Source: Candidatus Woesearchaeota archaeon (GTDB taxonomy: Archaea; Nanobdellota; Nanobdellia; Woesearchaeales; UBA11576). From it: a DNA stretch of 11,631 nucleotides. Positions 8,408-11,631 of this stretch are shown here, piece by piece (positions within the stretch are counted from its first letter, which is position 1; every line of letters begins with the position of its first letter). The stretch lies in the NCBI GenBank assembly GCA_016219765.1, contig JACRKM010000071.1, forward strand, positions 1-11,631. The letters are read 5' to 3'. A program made the translations under genes and the position numbers. The notes beneath the pieces were generated by a model. The model made no database searches. It saw only the letters and a program-made list of their open reading frames with translations, and had not been told where the DNA came from.

Positions 8408-8415
8408 TATTTAAA
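8408..8415 (-). promoter_or_regulatory. Archaeal TATA box for the ATPase-led gene train
   Basis: The coding-strand sequence AAAGCTTTAAATATAATT holds a classic TTTAAATA box preceded by a purine-rich BRE-like stretch (AGAAAAGC). A start site 25-27 nt downstream falls near 8385, giving a leader of about 30 nt to ATG 8353. This favours that ATG over the TTG at 8380. Confidence 0.7.
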
Positions 8416-8795
8416 GCTTTTCTAATCGGTTCGCCTGCTTCCCGCTTGTCAAAGCGATCTGTGAAAAACGCCGGGAGTTGCCGTCGATGTCCGAATGTGC
8501 TACTGGCTGTTTGCAATCCTATCGCCGCGGCTGCCTCCAGCTCGATTTCGGAGACTAATTTGTGGCTAATTATTCGATATGCTTTTTGGTATATATCGAA
8601 TCTGGCAATTATACCGAACAGGAGATTTACTATATAAATCTTTGCTCCTATTCTGAAGTATGTCTTCCAATTTGGCATATATGCAGAATGGTATAAATGT
8701 GTATGTTTTAATCATTGTATACCATCAGTCGCAATTAGTGGAGCACAAAGCACGTTTTACGATGTGCCTGAAAGCGCCACTTACCCTTTATTTTC
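8416..8795. other. Intergenic stretch without a supported gene
   Basis: No convincing gene is seen. The stretch holds the 9-bp inverted repeat at 8572-8601, the left arm of another inverted repeat (8781-8790), and plus-strand TATA-like elements at 8631-8638 (TATATAAA) and 8690-8697 (GTATAAAT). These could once have served the broken Fic gene downstream. GGTATA or TATACC recurs at about 8383, 8588, 8609, 8689 and 8718. A 124-codon minus-strand frame crosses the region but overlaps the ATPase gene and contains its promoter, so it is not called. Confidence 0.5.
8572..8601. repeat. Inverted repeat with 9-bp perfect arms
   Basis: ATTCGATAT (8572-8580) and ATATCGAAT (8593-8601) flank a 12-nt spacer, GCTTTTTGGTAT. 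It lies in the gene-poor stretch upstream of the ATPase promoter. It could be a protein-binding site or a remnant; nothing decides between these. Confidence 0.6.
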
Positions 8796-8818
8796 TTGAA
8801 TGTTAATTTAAAGGGTAA
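8781..8818. repeat. Inverted repeat with 10-bp perfect arms
   Basis: TTACCCTTTA (8781-8790) and TAAAGGGTAA (8809-8818) are perfect complements around an 18-nt spacer. The right arm ends 4 nt before the first recognisable Fic codon (8823), so the repeat sits at the point where homology to Fic is lost. It may be a terminator-like hairpin or mark a deletion or insertion junction. Confidence 0.65.
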
Positions 8819-9097
8819 ACTCCATCCTCTTGCCCTAGCGACAATATTTCACCACAGAGTTGAGAAGATACATCCCTTCATGGATGGAAACGGCAGACTG
8901 GAAGGATGCTGATGAATCTCATAATGCTCAATAACAGATACCCTCCAATAATCATCAAAAAGAAGAACAGGCAGGAGTACCTTCAAGCACTAAACAACAC
9001 AGACAAAGCAAAAACAACGGACGACCAACAATACAAAAAGCTGATAGATATGACAGCACAAGAGCTCACGAGCAGTTATTGGAATATATTCTTATGA
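8796..9097 (+). pseudogene. Fic-domain protein remnant, truncated and frameshifted
   Basis: Fic enzymes transfer AMP or other phosphate-bearing groups to target proteins. In one frame from 8823 the sequence reads HPLALATIFHHRVEKIHPFM, containing the alpha helix before the active site, and continues into DGNGR. The Fic signature HPFxxGNGR, with catalytic His and anion-binding residues, is therefore present at 8871-8897. Two codons later the frame meets TGA. The frame entered at about 8903 resumes the family pattern with RMLMNLIMLNNRYPPIII, then KKKNRQEYLQAL, to a stop at 9095-9097. Inserting one base near 8901 would join the two halves. The N-terminal half of the domain, including any inhibitory helix, is missing: an in-frame TGA lies at 8769-8771 and no family pattern is seen before about 8820. 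No functional protein is expected. Confidence 0.85.
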
Positions 9098-9161
9098 GTA
9101 TACGATGTATCAAATCAACAGAAGGAAGCCAACAAGTGACTGGTTACTATCAAATACACAT

Positions 9162-9419
9162 TTACTCAATCTTGACCTTTTGCCCAACCGCCTGGCCAGG
9201 CATCCCTGTTGCAAACAGAACACGAAGCGCGCCGCTATTGCCGTGCGCACTGCGGACTTCACCAGCGATCATCTTCTTTGCTGGAGAGGCCCAGACTACT
9301 TTCTTTCCAACAAGCTCCGAAGCTTTTTTCTTCGAATCCACGCCTTTGACGACAACAACCATCTGGTTTTGGACCTGAGAGTGGACGCTTGAACGATAAT
9401 TGACAATTGTGCCTTCCAT
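9162..9419 (-). CDS. rpl35ae: Large-subunit ribosomal protein eL33 (L35Ae)
   Basis: This is a small basic protein of the 50S ribosomal subunit, found in archaea and eukaryotes. The 85-residue product begins MEGTIVNYRSS and contains the family's landmarks: QNQMVVVVKGVDSKKKAS, then LVGKKVVWASP, then a Lys-rich segment, AHGNSGALRVLF and the terminal GMPGQAVGQKVKI. Length and the diagnostic hGN-x-GALR and PGQA-x-G segments fit the archaeal family. A GTG three codons upstream (9428) is possible, but the TATA box at 9449-9456 predicts transcription starting near 9426, so ATG 9419 with a leader of roughly 7 nt is preferred. No Shine-Dalgarno sequence is visible. The gene converges on the broken Fic gene and has its own promoter, so it need not be linked in function to its membrane-protein neighbours. 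Confidence 0.95.
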   Translation of the reverse strand: MEGTIVNYRSSVHSQVQNQMVVVVKGVDSKKKASELVGKKVVWASPAKKMIAGEVRSAHGNSGALRVLFATGMPGQAVGQKVKIE

Positions 9420-9448
9420 ATTGATCACGTTTGAGTTTTTTGAGGGTG

Positions 9449-9456
9449 TTTATAAA
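9449..9456 (-). promoter_or_regulatory. TATA box for eL33
   Basis: The coding strand reads AAAACTTTATAAACACC, with TTTATAAA as the box. Its centre is about 33 nt before ATG 9419, which implies an almost leaderless mRNA. Confidence 0.7.
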
Positions 9457-9480
9457 GTTTTTGCACTCGTTGAACACTTC

Positions 9481-10242
9481 TTAGAATTTTCCCAGACCTC
9501 CTCTAAATCCTTTATCAGGACCCTTACTAGGAGGCATTCCACCAGAAGAACCCGGGGTGGGTAGCTGAGATTCTGGACCAACTCCACCAAGCCTGCCTGC
9601 ATTGTCTCCAAACTCGCCCAAACCGCCAAGACCGCTGCTAAGATCGCCCAATCCAGATTCTTCTTTTTTCAAACCTCCTTCATCGCTTTCATCGGTCTTC
9701 ATCGCTTTAGGCTCGGGTGTGAAGTAATCAATGAGTTCGATAGTGAAATAGAATAACGGAAAAAAAACAATGATCGCAAGCACCAGCTTAAATGAGAGAG
9801 GCACCACGTTGTAGAACACTGGTGTAAACACAGCAATGAGATATGTAACTTCACGAATTCTTCCAATATACCTGACTATCTTGTTTCCTTTGATTCCGAG
9901 CACAATGATAGTCATTCCGTATGACAGAACGATCAAGCTAAGGGCGATGCGGCCGATCAACGAACCCAAACTCAGCTCACCGGTGTGAAAAAAGCGAATA
10001 GATGTGCGCGTCCAATCCAAGCTTGCCCAAAAGGGCGTCACAGCGTTCGAGATCGCATTACCTAACGACGTGCCTTTTTTCTCCTGAAAGAACTCCGTAA
10101 ACACCCACGTCAACCAGACAGGGACGAGGACCCACAACATATCAAACTTCTTGAAAGGAGCAACAAAAAGCGTCGACAGCCATATCTTAAATAATTCCCA
10201 TACGTAAAGACCTACGGTTGTAGCAACTTCGACAAAAGCCAT
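9481..10242 (-). CDS. Four-span membrane protein with Gly-rich cytosolic tail
   Basis: The 253-residue protein has an amphipathic N-terminus with a possible extra span at about 10-28. Clear spans lie at about 34-52, 93-117, 131-149 and 152-172. The last 80 residues are low complexity, rich in Gly, Ser, Pro and Asp, with repeated GLG/LGG motifs (for example SSGLGGLGEFG), ending RGGLGKF. The loop between the first two clear spans is polar with conserved-looking aromatics (PFWASLDWTRTSIRFF). The start at ATG 10242 is well supported: GAGGT (10248-10252) lies 5 nt before it and a TATA box lies at 10279-10285. Its design (spans followed by a disordered tail) resembles the 501-residue protein of the gene train, but it has a separate promoter and is separated from the train by the eL33 gene. 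The family is not recognised. Confidence 0.9.
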   Translation of the reverse strand: MAFVEVATTVGLYVWELFKIWLSTLFVAPFKKFDMLWVLVPVWLTWVFTEFFQEKKGTSLGNAISNAVTPFWASLDWTRTSIRFFHTGELSLGSLIGRIALSLIVLSYGMTIIVLGIKGNKIVRYIGRIREVTYLIAVFTPVFYNVVPLSFKLVLAIIVFFPLFYFTIELIDYFTPEPKAMKTDESDEGGLKKEESGLGDLSSGLGGLGEFGDNAGRLGGVGPESQLPTPGSSGGMPPSKGPDKGFRGGLGKF

Positions 10243-10247
10243 GAATT

Positions 10248-10285
10248 ACCTCTTTTTGGCTTTCTGTGTTTTCAAGAGATATAAA
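10248..10285 (-). promoter_or_regulatory. Promoter and Shine-Dalgarno of the 253-residue membrane gene
   Basis: TTTATAT (complement of 10279-10285) is the TATA element, and GAGGT (complement of 10248-10252) is a good ribosome binding site 5 nt from the ATG. The same AT-rich box reads ATATAAAT on the plus strand, so it could also fire rightward, with a start near 10309 at the edge of the structured element. Confidence 0.6.
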
Positions 10286-10291
10286 TTTTCG

Positions 10292-10299
10292 TATTAGAA
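10292..10299. repeat. Left copy of 8-bp direct repeat TATTAGAA
   Basis: It is identical to 10510-10517 and lies immediately outside the inverted-repeat element. This is the expected position of a target-site duplication. Confidence 0.6.
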
Positions 10300-10509
10300 C
10301 AGCTCTGTAGAAAATAGTGCCGGCACGCTCACCACCACCGCCTTTTCGCGAGAGATGGAAAGAAACACGAACCAGCCGACAAGGGGGGCGTCCATAACGG
10401 GGAATGTCGGCCATGAAAAAACGCCGACATATCACGAGCCTGGCGTGGTGGTGAGCGAGCGATACGTAGAGTATCGCGGTGCCGGCCAATTAAGATTTTC
10501 TATAGAGTC
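10300..10509. mobile_element. MITE-like or structured-RNA element, long inverted repeat with 8-bp flanks
   Basis: The direct repeat TATTAGAA at 10292-10299 and 10510-10517 brackets 210 bp. CTCTGTAGAAAAT (10303-10315) pairs with ATTTTCTATAGAG (10495-10507) through one G.U pair. GTGCCGGCAC (10317-10326) pairs with GGTGCCGGCC (10478-10487). GCTCACCACCAC (10327-10338) pairs with GTGGTGGTGAGC (10445-10456). The right arm carries an extra hairpin, GCGATAC/GTATCGC (10459-10465 and 10471-10477). Inside lies ATGTCGGC/GCCGACAT (10404-10411 and 10423-10430). The interior is GC-rich between AT-rich flanks. The flanking 8-bp repeat favours an inserted, non-autonomous element. The nested helices and the plus-strand TATA box about 25 nt before the structure would also fit an RNA gene of about 200 nt. 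No transposase is present, and I see no SRP or RNase P signature. Confidence 0.65.
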
Positions 10510-10517
10510 TATTAGAA
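10510..10517. repeat. Right copy of 8-bp direct repeat TATTAGAA
   Basis: It is the partner of 10292-10299. The two copies lie nearly symmetrically, 3 nt (left) and 2 nt (right) outside the outermost paired bases. Confidence 0.6.
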
Positions 10518-10549
10518 AAAGTTCAAACGAAAGAAGCAAAAGGAAAAAA

Positions 10550-10825
10550 TTACAAATAACGCCGGCGGATCTCGTTTAACCTGTAGAGCGCACCAATCTG
10601 ATTTATGTGTGGATGCATGCTTGCAACAAAACAGGCAACCTCATTGTAGAGCGTTGGTACGCCTCCTTTGAAGTTTGGTTCAATGCCATCCGGCCTCAGA
10701 ACGTTTTGCAATAGAATCTGTTCAATTCCTACCGCATTGATCTGTTCAATGTGTTCGATGCGTCGAATGGATTCCATAAATCCCCGTATGATATCCTCTT
10801 TACTTAATAGCCCAGACGTTACCAT
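10550..10825 (-). CDS. Small hypothetical protein
   Basis: This is a 91-residue soluble protein with no signal peptide or span. It starts at ATG 10825, preceded by GGGGATGAG, a reasonable Shine-Dalgarno 3-5 nt away. The first half is helical and amphipathic (EDIIRGFMESIRRIEHIEQI), followed by GIEQILLQNVLRPDGIEP and a C-terminus ending in EIRRRYL. It lies 52 nt downstream of the lipoprotein gene on the same strand, so co-transcription is possible. I do not recognise it, and no motif points to a function. Coding status rests on the ribosome binding site, sensible composition and lack of a competing frame. Confidence 0.55.
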   Translation of the reverse strand: MVTSGLLSKEDIIRGFMESIRRIEHIEQINAVGIEQILLQNVLRPDGIEPNFKGGVPTLYNEVACFVASMHPHINQIGALYRLNEIRRRYL

Positions 10826-10877
10826 GACTCATCCCCACAGATGTTAGCTAGATAAGTTTGGCATTTGTGTTTTCATT

Positions 10878-11405
10878 TTAATGCCACCTCGCTTGCCACA
10901 ACTTGTGTACTTCGTCGCGCTTGAATGCAGCAACCTTTTTATCATAGAACTTTTGATCAGCAGGCTCCCAGTAGCCGCCCCCAAATACCATCCACTGCTG
11001 AACTTTCTGGTTGTTCGAGCGCTGGAATCCGCGCCGTGAACTGTATCTGCATGAGACCGCGGATCCTTCCTTGTGACAGACATACACTGGCTCGTTGCCA
11101 AGCAGTACAAAATCGAGTTTGCCATCAGCGTTCGTGTCGTGCAGAGCGTGCCCGTTCCACTGCAGAACGTCCTGACCGTTCCAGTGCTGGAATCCGTGCT
11201 TTTCATCGCACTGGATCATGTATCCTTTCTTGTCCATCCACACTTCTGCTTTACTGCATGGAAGGGACTCGGACGAGACGTTAAGGGTCGTATTTTCCGT
11301 GAAACGCCCCATTCCGTATGGCACCAAGGTCGATCCGCAGCCAGACGCGCTTGCGCTTATGCCAGCTGTAAGCACTATCGAAGCTAATCCTGCTACTCGT
11401 TTCAT
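10878..11405 (-). CDS. Secreted lipoprotein with two internal repeats and Ca-type loop
   Basis: The 175-residue protein starts at ATG 11405, preceded by GGAGATGAT. The frame extends to a GTG at 11456, but that lies upstream of the predicted transcription start. Residues 1-22 form a signal peptide (MKRVAGLASIVLTAGISASA) followed by SGC, a lipobox-like site with Cys23, so the mature protein is probably lipid-anchored outside the membrane. Two repeats of about 30 residues are visible: VWMDKKGYMIQC...GFQHWNGQDVLQW (about 55-82) and VYVCHKEGSAVSC...GFQRSNNQKVQQW (about 107-138). They share the pattern V-aromatic...K-x-G...C...GFQ..N.Q.V.QW. Between them lies DTNADGKLD, an EF-hand or dockerin-like calcium loop also typical of FG-GAP-type extracellular proteins. 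The C-terminus is Lys/Trp/His-rich. The function is unknown; an extracellular binding role is inferred. Confidence 0.85.
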   Translation of the reverse strand: MKRVAGLASIVLTAGISASASGCGSTLVPYGMGRFTENTTLNVSSESLPCSKAEVWMDKKGYMIQCDEKHGFQHWNGQDVLQWNGHALHDTNADGKLDFVLLGNEPVYVCHKEGSAVSCRYSSRRGFQRSNNQKVQQWMVFGGGYWEPADQKFYDKKVAAFKRDEVHKLWQARWH

Positions 11406-11468
11406 TGTATCATCTCCGTGCATGTCTAGTGATTGTAGGTTGTTGTTGCACGGCACTACATAAACTTG

Positions 11469-11475
11469 TATATAA
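11469..11475 (-). promoter_or_regulatory. TATA box for the lipoprotein gene
   Basis: The coding strand reads AATTTTATATACAAG. The box lies about 67 nt before ATG 11405, so transcription should start near 11446 with a leader of about 40 nt carrying the GGAG ribosome binding site. This excludes the upstream GTG start. Confidence 0.6.
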
Positions 11476-11553
11476 AATTAGTGGATGAGGGGGCTTGTTT
11501 GCAAGTTATCATAAAATGTTGTGGGGTGCTACTTTTTCTTCGTTTATACGGTC

Positions 11554-11560
11554 TATAAAG
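11554..11560 (+). promoter_or_regulatory. Possible rightward TATA box
   Basis: CGGTCTATAAAGCTA contains TATAAAG about 45 nt before the ATG at 11600, predicting a start near 11582 and a leader of about 18 nt. It is divergent from the lipoprotein promoter. The rest of 11476-11599 shows nothing else. Confidence 0.35.
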
Positions 11561-11599
11561 CTAGTCTGATATGTTCGTCTGTTTCTGGTTTTGTTGAAA

Positions 11600-11631
11600 A
11601 TGAGTCGCGACGCAGCAATTTTCGTCGTGAA
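11600..11631 (+). CDS. Possible start of a plus-strand gene, cut by right edge
   Basis: ATG at 11600 opens ten codons (MSRDAAIFVV) to the end of the window, downstream of the TATA-like element at 11554-11560. The sequence is far too short to identify a product or confirm coding. There is no clear Shine-Dalgarno sequence. Confidence 0.25.
   Translation, partial: MSRDAAIFVV

Noticed and set aside
8304..8678. 124-codon minus-strand frame upstream of the ATPase
   Set aside because: It runs 50 bases into the ATPase coding region in another frame, contains the ATPase TATA box and palindrome, lacks a ribosome binding site and matches no pattern I know. A very old gene remnant cannot be excluded.
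8796..9097. Functional 63-residue protein from the ATG at 8906
   Set aside because: The frame is simply the C-terminal part of the Fic domain after the frameshift; it lacks the active-site motif, and the ATG is an internal methionine of the LMN segment.
10300..10509. SRP RNA or RNase P RNA
   Set aside because: The conserved SRP helix-8 elements and GNAR tetraloop region, and the RNase P GAGGAAAGUC and ACAGAA blocks, are not found on either strand, and about 200 nt is short for either archaeal RNA.
10355..10579. 74-codon plus-strand frame inside the structured element
   Set aside because: The bases are explained by inverted repeats and hairpins; the frame is a by-product of GC-rich repeat sequence.
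10860..10885. Hairpin terminator after the lipoprotein gene
   Set aside because: GGCATT/AATGCC gives only a 6-bp stem overlapping the stop codon with no T-run on the coding strand, too weak to call.

Overview
The window looks archaeal. A compact minus-strand gene at 9162-9419 encodes ribosomal protein eL33 (L35Ae), a family restricted to archaea and eukaryotes. Several genes have archaeal TATA boxes about 25 nt from a short-leader or leaderless start, and the ATPase at 7124-8353 has the P-loop plus winged-helix layout common in archaeal ATPases. A DPANN-like or other uncultivated euryarchaeal lineage is possible, because most proteins here resemble nothing I can name, but nothing seen fixes the phylum.

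Region 1 (1 to about 8420) is one minus-strand gene train, read right to left. It starts at a TATA box (8408-8415) and encodes: an AAA/STAND-like ATPase; a polytopic membrane protein with an extracytoplasmic cysteine pair and a Pro/Gln-rich cytosolic tail; a soluble all-helical protein; a smaller polytopic protein with a CxxxxC pair; a two-span membrane protein with a very long cytosolic coiled coil; and a second protein of that same plan, joined by an ATGA overlap and cut by the left edge of the window. Gaps are 71 nt or less. Topology suggests an ATP-driven envelope complex with membrane pores or platforms and cytoplasmic coiled-coil arms. I recognise no characterised system, so this locus is the best candidate for something undescribed.

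Region 2 (about 8420-9100) is gene-poor. It holds inverted repeats, spare TATA-like elements and the broken C-terminal half of a Fic-domain gene on the plus strand: the HPFxxGNGR motif is intact, followed by a one-base frameshift.

Region 3 (9160-10260, minus strand) holds the eL33 gene and a four-span membrane protein with a Gly-rich tail, each with its own promoter.

Region 4 (10290-10520) is a GC-rich, strongly self-complementary element of about 210 bp flanked by an 8-bp direct repeat. It is either a MITE-like insertion or a structured RNA gene.

Region 5 (10550-11631) holds a small hypothetical gene, a secreted lipoprotein with two internal repeats and a calcium-type loop, and a divergent promoter that may drive a plus-strand gene running off the right edge.
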